DNA of 39,963 nucleotides from contig JAGBHV010000057.1 in the NCBI GenBank assembly GCA_017935325.1, positions 1-39,963 of the forward strand, in the 5' to 3' direction. Positions 31,824-39,963 of this stretch are shown in pieces (the stretch's first letter is position 1; the number at the start of each line of letters is the position of its first letter). Made by a program: the position numbers and the translations under genes. Below the pieces are notes generated by a model, which made no database searches, was not told the DNA's origin, and saw only the letters and a program-made list of their open reading frames with translations. This DNA is from Clostridia bacterium. GTDB lineage: Bacteria; Bacillota; Clostridia; Oscillospirales; Acutalibacteraceae.

Positions 31824-32675
31824 GTGAAAAATAAAATCAGAGAAGCTTTTCTTGATATAATATTTTGTGGCGGCGGCTGTATTCTGTACAGTGCCGCCAT
31901 TCGTGTTTTTGCAGAAGATAACGGCATCGCCCAGGGCGGTGTTACAGGTGTTGCAATGCTCATAAATTATCTGTTTGAAGAAATTCCCATAGGCATGGCA
32001 TCGCTGATTCTTAATCTGCCTTTGTTTGTTTTAGCTTGGAAAAAGATTGGCGGAAAGTTTATTGCAAAATCCTTTCTGATTAACGTTTTTCTGTCTGTCT
32101 CAATTGATGCACTGTCTTTTCTGCCTTCTTATACGGGTGATAAAATGCTTTCTTCAATTTTCTGCGGTGTTTTGTCGGGAGGGGCTATGGCGCTTATTTT
32201 TGTGCGCGGTCTGTCATCAGGAGGAACAGATATTCTGGCAAAGTTGATTCAGCTTAAAAAACCCCATTTTTCAATGGGCAGGCTTATTCTTTTTGCTGAT
32301 TTTCTGGTTGTGATTTCAGCAGGCATTGTTTATCGCAATGCTGAAAGTGCAATGTATTCTCTTGTTCTGATTTTCGTATCGTCATATGTGATTGATAAAA
32401 TACTTTTCGGCCTTACAGATTCCAGAACTCTGATGATAATTACAGACGAGTATCAGAAAATTTCTCTCGGTATAATGAGCGAAATGGGCAGGGGAGTGAG
32501 CATAATTAATGTTGAGGGTGCTTACACGGGAAAAAGCAAAAGAATGCTCATGTGCGCGGTGAAAAGAAACGAAGTCAGCAAAATTGCAAAAATGATTCCC
32601 GAATTTGATGAAAATGCATTTACCATAGTTCTGCCCTCAAGCGAAATAATCGGCGAAGGCTTTAATAAAAAGTAG
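31824..32675 (+). CDS. YitT-family membrane protein (DUF161 plus DUF2179)
   Basis: A 283-residue protein with five or six hydrophobic helices in the first 200 residues. ALIFVRGLSSGGTDILA near 124-140 is the YitT hallmark. A soluble DUF2179 domain of about 80 residues follows, with MGRGVSIINVEGAYTGKSKRML. The family is common in Firmicutes and its substrate or role is unknown. The start is GTG at 31824 with AAGGA 10 bp upstream. It follows mrnC by 13 bp and is probably in the obgE operon. Confidence 0.88.
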   Translation: MKNKIREAFLDIIFCGGGCILYSAAIRVFAEDNGIAQGGVTGVAMLINYLFEEIPIGMASLILNLPLFVLAWKKIGGKFIAKSFLINVFLSVSIDALSFLPSYTGDKMLSSIFCGVLSGGAMALIFVRGLSSGGTDILAKLIQLKKPHFSMGRLILFADFLVVISAGIVYRNAESAMYSLVLIFVSSYVIDKILFGLTDSRTLMIITDEYQKISLGIMSEMGRGVSIINVEGAYTGKSKRMLMCAVKRNEVSKIAKMIPEFDENAFTIVLPSSEIIGEGFNKK

Positions 32676-32714
32676 GGTGAATGTGAAAAGTGAATTGCAG
32701 ATTAACTGTATGTT

Positions 32715-32745
32715 TCCACCGATGTCGGCTCGCAGGTGAAATATA
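32715..32745. repeat. Possible remnant of a dispersed hairpin repeat
   Basis: GTTTCCACCGATGTCGG...CGCAGGTGAAATA looks like an imperfect palindrome (TTCCACC against GGTGAAA) of the intergenic-repeat kind seen at 5847-6348. No second copy is in the window. The rest of 32676-32753 shows nothing recognisable. Confidence 0.3.
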
Positions 32746-32753
32746 ATTGGTAA

Positions 32754-32783
32754 TTGACAAGACAAGCGTCTCTGTGATAGAAT
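32754..32783 (+). promoter_or_regulatory. Promoter of mntP
   Basis: TTGACA (32754-32759) and TAGAAT (32778-32783) are 18 bp apart, with TG before the -10. Only about 20 nt separate the start point from the ATG, which leaves no room for a manganese riboswitch. Confidence 0.78.
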
Positions 32784-32810
32784 GTTTTTTACGCAGAAAG
32801 GGTGTTTTCA

Positions 32811-33395
32811 ATGTCTTTATCAGAACTTTTTTTGGCTGCGGTAGGTCTTGCAATGGATGCTTTTGCAGTTGCAATCTGCAAAGGTCTTTCAGTTAAAAAA
32901 GCCAGAATTAAACATATGACTATTACCGGCCTTTATTTCGGGGTTTTTCAGGCTGCGATGCCTTTAATCGGTTATTTGATAGGAAAGCAATTCAAGCATT
33001 ATGTTGAAACCTTTGACCATTGGATAGCTTTTGTTCTTCTTGCTTTAATAGGCGCTAACATGATAAGAGAAGCCCTTTCAAAAGATGATGAGGAAGAATG
33101 CTGCAATGACAAAAATGCTTCTTTCGGATTTAAAGCAATGCTTCCTATGGCAATAGCCACAAGTATTGATGCTCTGGCGGTAGGTGTTACATATGCGTTT
33201 CTTCCTGATGTCAGAATCGTGCCTGCCGTGTCTTTTATCGGAATTATAACATTTATCCTTTCATTTATCGGTGTTAAAATAGGTAACGTTTTCGGCACAA
33301 AATTCAAATCAAAAGCAGAACTTGCCGGCGGTGTGATTTTAATCCTTATCGGACTTAAAATCCTGCTGGAACATCTTAATATAATCAGTTTTTAA
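32811..33395 (+). CDS. mntP: Manganese efflux pump MntP
   Basis: MntP exports Mn2+. The 194-residue protein has six membrane segments in two repeated halves, each with its aspartate motif: [14 protein letters not shown] with D16, and [13 protein letters not shown] with D120. A short acidic cytoplasmic loop ([11 protein letters not shown]) links the halves and could bind metal. The frame opens at a GTG at 32802 that lies inside the ribosome site AAAGGGTG; ATG at 32811 is preferred. Confidence 0.93.
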   Translation: MSLSELFLAAVGLAMDAFAVAICKGLSVKKARIKHMTITGLYFGVFQAAMPLIGYLIGKQFKHYVETFDHWIAFVLLALIGANMIREALSKDDEEECCNDKNASFGFKAMLPMAIATSIDALAVGVTYAFLPDVRIVPAVSFIGIITFILSFIGVKIGNVFGTKFKSKAELAGGVILILIGLKILLEHLNIISF

Positions 33396-33401
33396 ACGTA
33401 A

Positions 33402-33442
33402 AAAATGGCTTAAGGAAATTCGGTGTTTCCTTAAGCCATTTT
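33402..33442. terminator. Bidirectional terminator between mntP and the RluA-type gene
   Basis: A perfect 17-bp stem (AAAATGGCTTAAGGAAA, 33402-33418, with 33426-33442) has a 7-nt loop. A/T runs at both ends let it serve both convergent transcripts; the last base overlaps the stop codon of the minus-strand gene. Confidence 0.9.
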
Positions 33443-34065
33443 CATTTCCACGGATAAACATTTTCCGGCTCTGCTGAAAAAGTCATATTTTCTTTTGTCG
33501 CAGGGTTTTTAAATGAGATTTCTCTGCAGAAAAGCCCTATGCTTTTTATATTATCCTTTGCTCCGTATTTGCCGTCACCTACAAGGGGCATTTTACGTGA
33601 AGAAAACTGCACTCTTATCTGATGAGTTCTGCCGGTGTGAAGGTGGATTTTCACAATAGAAATATTATCTCTTTTTTCGATAACTTCATATTCAAGGCTT
33701 GCTTTCTTCACGCCTTTACGCTCTTTTTTTACAACGAAAGATTTGTTTTTTCTTGAATCTTTAAAAAGTAAATCCTGAAAAACGCCTTTATCTTCTTCGG
33801 GACAACCGTAAACTGCGGCAATATATTCTTTGCTGAATTCACCTGACTGCATCTGACGTGTTAAATCTGCAGCAGCTTTCTGATTTTTGGCAAATACCAT
33901 CACTCCGCCTACATTTCTGTCAAGACGGCTGATAACAAAAATTTCGCTGCCTGTCATTTCTTTCAGAATCGATACGGCATTTGCTTCAGTTTCGGAAAAC
34001 TGCGAAAGTATTTCGGGCGGTTTTACCACAACCGCCACATTCTTATCTTCGTACAGAATTTTCAT
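33442..34065 (-). CDS. RluA-family RNA pseudouridine synthase, without S4 domain
   Basis: This enzyme isomerises uridine to pseudouridine in rRNA or tRNA. The 207-residue protein is only the catalytic domain: VISRLDRNVGGVMVFAK with catalytic D49, then HLHTGRTHQIRVQFS near 140-155. The N-terminal S4 RNA-binding domain of RluD-type enzymes is absent, so it resembles the short RluA/TruC class; the target site is unknown. It begins 1 bp after the conserved hypothetical gene upstream and shares its promoter. Confidence 0.88.
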   Translation of the reverse strand: MKILYEDKNVAVVVKPPEILSQFSETEANAVSILKEMTGSEIFVISRLDRNVGGVMVFAKNQKAAADLTRQMQSGEFSKEYIAAVYGCPEEDKGVFQDLLFKDSRKNKSFVVKKERKGVKKASLEYEVIEKRDNISIVKIHLHTGRTHQIRVQFSSRKMPLVGDGKYGAKDNIKSIGLFCREISFKNPATKENMTFSAEPENVYPWK

Positions 34066-34066
34066 A

Positions 34067-34381
34067 TTATGCGTTTACCTTTGCGTATTCTTCTTCAAGC
34101 CATTTCTGTGCTTCGTCTTTGCCTTCAGGTGAAAAATCAAAATCTTTAGACACAATCTTATCTTTCTCAACTTCGCCGATTGCTTTATAAGTGATTGCAT
34201 ATTCTGCACGTACAACATTGTCTTCCTCATGCTTTGCGATTTTCACGCAATAACGGAAGCTGTCATCTGTAATATTTGTTTTATTTCCGATGGGTGCAGA
34301 ACCATAAAAAGGGTTTACTCCACCGCCGATATCCATTGCACCTTTCAGATAATCAAAACGCTGAACAATTATTTTACTCAT
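34067..34381 (-). CDS. Conserved hypothetical protein, about 104 residues
   Basis: I do not recognise a family. The sequence GGGVNPFYGSAPIGNKTNITDDSFRYCVKIAKHEEDNVV and a charged helical C-terminus suggest a small soluble alpha/beta protein. AAAGGA lies before ATG 34381; the frame runs further up to 34441 but without a better start. It is the first gene of a two-gene operon with the pseudouridine synthase. Confidence 0.72.
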   Translation of the reverse strand: MSKIIVQRFDYLKGAMDIGGGVNPFYGSAPIGNKTNITDDSFRYCVKIAKHEEDNVVRAEYAITYKAIGEVEKDKIVSKDFDFSPEGKDEAQKWLEEEYAKVNA

Positions 34382-34412
34382 AACAAAATTCCTTTGCATT
34401 TTTATTAATAAA

Positions 34413-34441
34413 ATTATAACTAATACTTTTAAAAAAGTCAA
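34413..34441 (-). promoter_or_regulatory. Promoter of the hypothetical-pseudouridine synthase operon
   Basis: On the minus strand TTGACT (34436-34441) and TATAAT (34413-34418) are 17 bp apart, 32 bp before the ATG at 34381. It is nearly back to back with the polA promoter. Confidence 0.85.
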
Positions 34442-34446
34442 TTTTA

Positions 34447-34455
34447 TGTTATAAT
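34447..34455 (+). promoter_or_regulatory. Extended -10 promoter of polA
   Basis: TG (34447-34448) one base before a perfect TATAAT (34450-34455) gives an extended -10; no good -35 is seen. The start of transcription would lie near the ribosome site GGGAGG (34473-34478). Confidence 0.65.
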
Positions 34456-34485
34456 ATTTTGATTAATGTTTCGGGAGGTAATCTC

Positions 34486-37053
34486 ATGATTCTTTTAGCT
34501 ATAGACGGCAACAGCCTTTTAAACCGTGCTTTTTACGGAATCAAACTTTTAAACAATAAAAAAGGCCAGTTTACAAATGCGATTTACGGATTTATGAAAA
34601 TGCTGATTAATCTGCGTGAAGAAGTAAATCCTGATGCTGTTGTTGTGGCTTTTGACAGAAAAGCTCCCACTTTCAGGCACGAGATGTATTCCGGATACAA
34701 GGCAGGCAGAAAACCAATGCCGGAAGAACTTTTTTCTCAGATGCCTATTGTAAAAGAACTCATATCCCTTTTAGGGTACAAGATAATTGAACTTGACGGT
34801 TGGGAAGCTGATGACATTCTCGGCACTCTGGCTGCAGGTGCGGCTGAAAACGATTTCTGCTTTATTGCTACAGGCGACCGCGACAGTCTGCAGTTAATTG
34901 ACAAAAATGTAAACGTGCTTCTTGCCACAACAAAAATGGGCAACATCCGTTATGACAGTTGTGCACTTATGGAAGAATACGGCGTGACTCCTCCCCAGAT
35001 GATAGAAATTAAAGCTTTACAGGGCGACACTTCCGACAACATTCCCGGTGTTGCGGGAATCGGTCCGAAAACTGCAGGAGATTTAATTAAAGAATACGGC
35101 TCTGTTGACGGAGTTTATGAAGCGTTGCCCACTATGAAAGTTACTCCCAAAATGCGTGAAAAACTTGAAAACGGCAAGGAAAGTGCTTACTTAAGCCGTG
35201 AGCTGGGCAGAATCAGCCGCGATGTGCCGATTTCAAAAAAATATGAAGATTATACTCCCGGTGAATGTCAGAAAGGTGAAGCGGCAAAATTGCTCAACCA
35301 CCTTGAAATTTTCTCGCTTAATGAAAAATTAGGTCTTGACGGTGCCGAAATCACTCCTGACGAAGAAATGGATGCACTTGAAATAAATTACAAAGATTCT
35401 TATATTGACGAAGTGCAGAAGTTGATTGAAAAAGAAAAGGATATTTATTTCATCTGCGAATTTTCAGGAATAAACGTTGCAGAGGTGTATTTCCTTTTTG
35501 ATAATACTGTTTACTGCGTTTCATCAATGCAACTTGCATTTGATAATTTTATGCTTGATTTCTTAAGCGACGAAAGCAAGAAGAAGTTTACAACCGATAC
35601 AAAGCTTATACACACCTATTGCAAACAGAATGACAAAGAATTCAGAAATATAGGCTTTGACATTTCTCTTGCAGGGTATATTTTAAATCCTTCATCAAAT
35701 GACTACACACTCTTACGTCTTGCTAAGGAATACGGTGTTGAAGTAAAGGCAGATACGGAAGATGAAATGATTATTTCTGTAGGTGCAATAAAAGCTCTTA
35801 CGGAAAAAATGAATTCAGAAATTACCAAAAATGAACAGACCCGCCTTTTATTTGATATTGAAATTCCTTTGAGTGAAGTTTTGTCTTCAATGGAACGCGA
35901 AGGCTTTGAAGTTGACAAAGCGGGTATTATCGCATTCGGCAATAAACTTGAAGATGATATAAGAGTGCTTCAGGAAAATATTTATGAAGAAGTAGGCTAT
36001 GAATTCAATATAAATTCACCTAAACAGTTAGGTGTGGCTTTGTTTGAAGATTTGGGTCTGCCTGCAAAAAAGAAAACAAAAAGCGGATATTCAACGAATG
36101 CAGAAGTGCTTGAAAGTCTCCAATATGCTCACCCCGTTATTCAGATGATACTTGATTACAGAACTTTCTCAAAGCTCAAATCAACTTATTGCGACGGTCT
36201 TGTGAAAGTTATCGGCGATGACGGCAGAATTCATTCAACACTTAACCAGACAGAAACAAGAACGGGAAGGATTTCTTCCGCTGAACCTAATCTGCAGAAT
36301 ATTCCCGTGCGTTCTGCTCTCGGCAGAGAAATGAGAAAATTCTTTACTGCAAGTGAGGGGAAGGTTCTTGTGGATGCCGACTATTCGCAGATTGAACTGC
36401 GTGTTCTTGCTGATATTGCAAACGATAAGGCTATGATTGAATCTTTTAACTCTGACCGCGATATTCACACAGAAACAGCCTCTCAGGTTTTCAATATGCC
36501 TGAAAATATGGTAACACCCCTGATGAGAAGCCGTGCTAAAGCCGTGAATTTCGGTATTGTTTACGGAATAGGTGCGTTTTCACTTGCGAAAGATATCGGC
36601 GTTACAAGAAAAGAAGCAGACAGTTACATCAAGGGCTATCTTAACCATTATAGCGGCGTTGACAGATACATGAAAGAAGTAATAAACGATTCAAAAGAAA
36701 GAGGATATGCAGAAACTCTCTTTGCAAGAAGACGTTATCTGCCTGAACTTTCTGCATCAAACGCTATTACACGCGGTTTTGGTGAAAGGGTTGCAAGAAA
36801 TATGCCGATTCAGGGCACGGCAGCAGATATCATTAAAATCGCAATGATTAAAGTATATAACAGATTGAAAGACGAAAAGCTTTCTTCAAAGCTTATTCTT
36901 CAGGTGCACGACGAACTTATAGTTGAAGCTCTCGAAAGCGAAGCAGAAAAAGTTCAGAAAATTCTCGCTGAAGAAATGGAAAACGCTTGTAATATGAAGG
37001 TCAGACTGAAAGCTGACGTTCAGAGCGGAAAGACATGGTACGATTGCAAATGA
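34486..37053 (+). CDS. polA: DNA polymerase I
   Basis: Pol I fills gaps and removes RNA primers. The 855-residue protein has the 5'-3' exonuclease (1-290, with AIDGNSLLNRAF, GWEADDILGT and GDRDSLQL). The 3'-5' exonuclease-like region (about 300-460) lacks the DxE motif (ICEFSGIN stands in its place), so proofreading is probably absent as in Bacillus Pol I. The polymerase domain has DADYSQIELR (D632), RAKAVNFGIVYG and HDE (D809, E810). The frame opens at a TTG at 34459; ATG 34486 after GGGAGG is chosen. The next gene overlaps its stop as ATGA. Confidence 0.96.
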   Translation: MILLAIDGNSLLNRAFYGIKLLNNKKGQFTNAIYGFMKMLINLREEVNPDAVVVAFDRKAPTFRHEMYSGYKAGRKPMPEELFSQMPIVKELISLLGYKIIELDGWEADDILGTLAAGAAENDFCFIATGDRDSLQLIDKNVNVLLATTKMGNIRYDSCALMEEYGVTPPQMIEIKALQGDTSDNIPGVAGIGPKTAGDLIKEYGSVDGVYEALPTMKVTPKMREKLENGKESAYLSRELGRISRDVPISKKYEDYTPGECQKGEAAKLLNHLEIFSLNEKLGLDGAEITPDEEMDALEINYKDSYIDEVQKLIEKEKDIYFICEFSGINVAEVYFLFDNTVYCVSSMQLAFDNFMLDFLSDESKKKFTTDTKLIHTYCKQNDKEFRNIGFDISLAGYILNPSSNDYTLLRLAKEYGVEVKADTEDEMIISVGAIKALTEKMNSEITKNEQTRLLFDIEIPLSEVLSSMEREGFEVDKAGIIAFGNKLEDDIRVLQENIYEEVGYEFNINSPKQLGVALFEDLGLPAKKKTKSGYSTNAEVLESLQYAHPVIQMILDYRTFSKLKSTYCDGLVKVIGDDGRIHSTLNQTETRTGRISSAEPNLQNIPVRSALGREMRKFFTASEGKVLVDADYSQIELRVLADIANDKAMIESFNSDRDIHTETASQVFNMPENMVTPLMRSRAKAVNFGIVYGIGAFSLAKDIGVTRKEADSYIKGYLNHYSGVDRYMKEVINDSKERGYAETLFARRRYLPELSASNAITRGFGERVARNMPIQGTAADIIKIAMIKVYNRLKDEKLSSKLILQVHDELIVEALESEAEKVQKILAEEMENACNMKVRLKADVQSGKTWYDCK

Positions 37054-37907
37054 TAATAACCTTTTTATGCACAGGCAACACCTGCCGGAGTCCGCTGGCA
37101 GAAGGTCTGTTTAAAAAAATAAATCCTGAAATTGAAGTTTACAGCGCAGGTCTCAGTGCGGTTTTCGGAATGAATGTAAGTGAAAATTCTGTTCTTGCCG
37201 CCCGTGATTATGGTGTTGACATTTCAGAACACGTTTCGCGTCCGCTTTCAGGAGAATTATTAATGGAAACTGATTTATTTGTGTGCTTAAGCCACAGCCA
37301 TGCTATTAATCTTATTCCGATTGTAGGTAAGGGCAGGGTTTACGTATTAGGAAACGGTATTTCTGACCCTTACGGCGGAAGTCTTGAAGTCTACAAGAAC
37401 TGCGCAAAGGAAATTTATGACGGACTTCTGAAACTGAATGAAGATTTAAAAACTCTGCCGATTATCAGATTCATGAAAGAAGAAGATATACAAGGTGTGG
37501 CAGAAGTTGAAAAAGAGTGTTTTTCTTCTCCCTGGAGTGAAAAATCGTTAAGAGAGGAGCTTGAAAATCCTCAGGCTTATTTCTTTGTTGCTGATGTTGG
37601 CGGAGAAATTGCAGGTTATATGGGCACAATCTCTGCTTTCGGCGAATGCTCCGTAACGAACATTGCAGTTAAGGAAAAATGGAGAAATAAAGGCATTGCT
37701 TCTTCTGTCCTTCACAGGGCAATACTGAATTCTGTTTATCTTGGTGATGAATTTATTACTCTTGAAGTGAGAAAAAGCAACACATCTGCTATAGCATTAT
37801 ATGAAAAATTCGGTTTCGTAAAAATGGGTGAAAGGAAGAATTTTTACCGTCAGCCCACAGAAGATGCCTTTATCTATAACAAATACCTGAAAGGAGAAAA
37901 ACAATGA
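37050..37907 (+). CDS. Fusion: YwlE-like protein-arginine phosphatase plus RimI acetyltransferase
   Basis: A 285-residue two-domain protein. Residues 1-140 are a low-molecular-weight phosphatase with P-loop C7-TGNTC-R13 and acid D106 in DPYGGSLEVYKN. Thr11 in the loop is the residue that gives Bacillus YwlE its specificity for phosphoarginine, where tyrosine phosphatases have Ile. Residues 140-285 are a GNAT domain with the RimI pattern: acetyl-CoA loop RNKGIAS at 212-218, TLEVRKSNTSAIALYEKFGF and G-x-RKNFYR. RimI acetylates the N-terminus of ribosomal protein S18. ATG at 37050 overlaps the polA stop; an upstream ATG at 37035 is also possible. It overlaps tsaD as ATGA. Confidence 0.85.
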   Translation: MIITFLCTGNTCRSPLAEGLFKKINPEIEVYSAGLSAVFGMNVSENSVLAARDYGVDISEHVSRPLSGELLMETDLFVCLSHSHAINLIPIVGKGRVYVLGNGISDPYGGSLEVYKNCAKEIYDGLLKLNEDLKTLPIIRFMKEEDIQGVAEVEKECFSSPWSEKSLREELENPQAYFFVADVGGEIAGYMGTISAFGECSVTNIAVKEKWRNKGIASSVLHRAILNSVYLGDEFITLEVRKSNTSAIALYEKFGFVKMGERKNFYRQPTEDAFIYNKYLKGEKQ

Positions 37908-38920
37908 AAATCCTTGCAATAGAATCATCCTGTGACGAAACAGCCGCAGCAGTTGTTGAAGACGGCAGAAAAGTGCTTTCAAATGTTGTTGCATCACAGG
38001 TTAAAGAACATATAGTTTTCGGCGGAGTTGTGCCTGAAATTGCGTCACGTATGCACGCAGAGGCAATTTCACACGTTGTGTCAGATGCTTTAAAGCAGGC
38101 AGAATGCACAATAAAAGATATTGATGCCATTGCCGTAACATATGCCCCCGGTCTTATCGGCGCGTTACTCGTAGGTGTGAATTTTGCAAAGGGGCTTTCT
38201 CTTTCATCAGGTTTACCTCTTATTCCCGTGCATCATCTGCGTTCTCATATTGCGGCAAATTACCTTACATTTTCTGAGCTTGAGCCGCCTTTCTTCTGCC
38301 TTGTTGTTTCAGGCGGTCACACACATATGATTAATGTAAAAAGCTATACCGAATTTGAAATTGTGGGCAGAACACGTGACGATGCCGCAGGCGAAGCACT
38401 TGACAAAGCCGCAAGAACAATGGGACTTAATTATCCGGGCGGACTTAATCTTGATAAAATTGCAAAAGACGGCGACAGATTTGCCTACAAATTCCCCCGT
38501 CCCAGAGTTGACGGAAGTGAACTTGATTTCAGCTTTTCGGGACTCAAGACATCAGTTATCAACCTGATTCACAATGCAAAACAAAAAGGGGAGGAGCTTC
38601 CTCTGCCTGATTTAGGTGCAAGCTTTTTGAACGCTGTTGTTACATGCCTTACAACAAATGTTGAAAAGGCCGTTTTGCAGACAGGGCATAATAAAGTTGT
38701 GCTTGCAGGCGGTGTAAGTGCTAACTCAATGCTCAGGGAAGATATGAAAAAGCTTTGCGAAAAACACAGCTGGACTCTTTACTGTCCCGAGCTTAAATAC
38801 TGCGGTGATAATGCGGCTATGGTGGGTGCACAAGGCTACTATGAAGCACAGAATAAAACTTTTGCAGACCTTAACCTGAATGCGTATGCTACGATGCCCA
38901 TAGATAATTGTCAATATTAA
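37904..38920 (+). CDS. tsaD: tRNA threonylcarbamoyladenosine synthase subunit TsaD
   Basis: TsaD, with TsaB and TsaE, transfers the threonylcarbamoyl group to A37 of ANN-decoding tRNAs. The 338-residue protein has the metal ligands H111 and H115 in VHHLRSHIA, the nucleotide motif SGGHTHM near 137, the GEALDKAARTMGL helix and CGDNAAM with the third ligand near the C-terminus. Family members usually read HHLEGH; RS in place of EG is a mild departure. AAAGGAG precedes the ATG. RimI and TsaD often sit together; TsaB is not in this window. Confidence 0.95.
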   Translation: MKILAIESSCDETAAAVVEDGRKVLSNVVASQVKEHIVFGGVVPEIASRMHAEAISHVVSDALKQAECTIKDIDAIAVTYAPGLIGALLVGVNFAKGLSLSSGLPLIPVHHLRSHIAANYLTFSELEPPFFCLVVSGGHTHMINVKSYTEFEIVGRTRDDAAGEALDKAARTMGLNYPGGLNLDKIAKDGDRFAYKFPRPRVDGSELDFSFSGLKTSVINLIHNAKQKGEELPLPDLGASFLNAVVTCLTTNVEKAVLQTGHNKVVLAGGVSANSMLREDMKKLCEKHSWTLYCPELKYCGDNAAMVGAQGYYEAQNKTFADLNLNAYATMPIDNCQY

Positions 38921-38964
38921 CGGAAAATTTGTAAAAATTTGTCAGGAAATTAACAAATTAGTAA

Positions 38965-38993
38965 TTGAAATTTTCTGAAGTTTTAGGTATACT
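38965..38993 (+). promoter_or_regulatory. Promoter of pckG
   Basis: TTGAAA (38965-38970) and TATACT (38988-38993) are 17 bp apart. The leader is about 75 nt, with a small hairpin GCCCT/AGGGC (39044-39048 with 39057-39061) abutting the ribosome site GAAAGGAG. Confidence 0.75.
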
Positions 38994-39077
38994 ATCATTG
39001 TACAATGGAGTACCTTGTAAATGTAGTAAATTATTTATTTTTAGCCCTCAGATTACAGGGCGAAAGGAGTACACATA

Positions 39078-39963
39078 ATGGCAGCACTGACTCAAAACAA
39101 AAGTATCCTCTCATGGATCGACGAGAAAATTGAACTCGTAAAACCCGACAATGTTGTTTGGATTGATGGTTCAGAGGAACAGATCGAAGCACTCCGTGCA
39201 GAAGCTTGCGCAACAGGCGAAATGATTAAACTCAATCAGGAAAAACTTCCCGATTGTTATCTTCATCGTACAGCTGTAAACGACGTTGCTCGTGTTGAAG
39301 GCCGTACTTTCATCTGCGCTCCCACAAAGGAAGAAGCAGGTCCCACAAACAACTGGATGGATCCCGCTGAAGCTTATGAAATGCTTTACGATATCGCTCG
39401 TGACAGCTACAAAGGCAGAACAATGTATGTTATCCCTTATTCAATGGGCCCCATCGGTTCTGAATTCTCAAAAGTAGGTATCGAACTTACAGACTCTATC
39501 TATGTTGTTCTTAACATGGTTATCATGACTCGCGTAGGTAAAGCAGTTCTTGACACATACGGCGATGGCGAAGATTGGGTTAGAGGTCTTCACTGCCGTT
39601 GTGACATCGACGAAGAAAAGAGATACATCTGCCAGTTCCCCCAGGACAACACAATTATTTCTGTTAACTCAGGTTACGGCGGAAACGTTCTTCTCGGTAA
39701 AAAATGTTTTGCTCTTCGTATTGCTTCTTACCTCGGTAAGAACGAAGGCTGGATGGCAGAACACATGCTCATCCTCGGTATCGAAAATCCCGAAGGCGAA
39801 GTTAAATATGTTTGCGCTGCATTCCCCTCAGCTTGCGGTAAAACAAACCTCGCTATGATGATTCCCCCTGAAAAATACCTCAAAAAAGGTTACAAAGTAT
39901 GGTGTGTAGGCGACGATATTTCATGGATCCGTAAAGGCGAAGACGGCAGACTCTATGCTATCA
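39078..39963 (+). CDS. pckG: Phosphoenolpyruvate carboxykinase (GTP), 5' part
   Basis: The enzyme interconverts oxaloacetate and phosphoenolpyruvate with GTP/GDP, linking C4 acids to glycolysis; in anaerobes it can run toward oxaloacetate to supply citrate synthase. The window holds 295 codons of an expected 600 or so, open to the edge. Diagnostic of the GTP class are the reactive cysteine in the P-loop FPSACGKTN (249-257, C253), VGDDISWIRK near 275-285 and the PYSMGPIGS substrate motif near 120. GAAAGGAG lies before the ATG. Confidence 0.95.
   Translation, partial: MAALTQNKSILSWIDEKIELVKPDNVVWIDGSEEQIEALRAEACATGEMIKLNQEKLPDCYLHRTAVNDVARVEGRTFICAPTKEEAGPTNNWMDPAEAYEMLYDIARDSYKGRTMYVIPYSMGPIGSEFSKVGIELTDSIYVVLNMVIMTRVGKAVLDTYGDGEDWVRGLHCRCDIDEEKRYICQFPQDNTIISVNSGYGGNVLLGKKCFALRIASYLGKNEGWMAEHMLILGIENPEGEVKYVCAAFPSACGKTNLAMMIPPEKYLKKGYKVWCVGDDISWIRKGEDGRLYAI

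Noticed and set aside
32676-32810. yybP-ykoY manganese riboswitch upstream of mntP
   Set aside because: The extended -10 promoter ends at 32783, about 28 nt before the ATG, leaving no room for the riboswitch in the transcript.

Overview
The window reads as a chromosomal stretch of a low-GC Firmicute of class Clostridia, most likely a gut anaerobe near the Ruminococcaceae/Oscillospiraceae. This rests on AT-rich codon use, strong AGGAGG ribosome sites, clostridial-type ferredoxin, SpoIID, RicT, Mini-III, a T-box before ileS, a type 2 IleS and GTP-dependent PEP carboxykinase. The genus is not identifiable by eye.

Layout. 1-240: hairpin repeats and a terminator. 241-5855: a metallophosphoesterase, a YhcH/rhamnosidase/YbaK operon, three small minus-strand proteins of unknown function and a YfcE-like phosphodiesterase. 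5847-6348: a gene-free mosaic of intergenic repeat modules. 6349-13563: spoIID, citrate synthase, a membrane protein, an AEC transporter, a QueG-like Fe-S protein, holB, ricT and ferredoxin. 13615-20337: nine minus-strand phage genes for DNA packaging, head and neck, with no integrase, tape measure or lysis gene. 20451-21997: mgtE behind a short leader peptide. 22043-28244: an alpha/beta hydrolase, T-box plus ileS, and a NodB-like protein. 28319-30093: yfbR-mtnN, a structured gap and a tRNA-Met/tRNA-Glu pair. 30137-39963: obgE, mrnC, a YitT-like gene, mntP, a RluA-type synthase, a conserved hypothetical, polA, an arginine-phosphatase/RimI fusion, tsaD and the first half of pckG.

Most notable is the mgtE leader. 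A 25-codon ORF with a perfect ribosome site begins MEPD, as does enterobacterial MgtL, whose acidic/proline start makes ribosomes drop off at low magnesium. Around it lie three mutually exclusive pairings: the first closes the leader's ribosome site, the second leaves the mgtE site open, and the third hides the mgtE site. Together these suggest a translation-coupled magnesium sensor on a MgtE transporter. I see no M-box.

Second is the phage block. Its ORFs look intact but cover only packaging and head functions, so it could be a decayed prophage, a capsid-forming satellite or a domesticated particle. Other items worth checking are the YwlE-RimI fusion inside the polA-tsaD operon, the repeat modules spaced exactly 135 bp apart, and the covarying hairpin elements at the left edge. 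Functions are inferred from motifs read by eye; no database search was possible.
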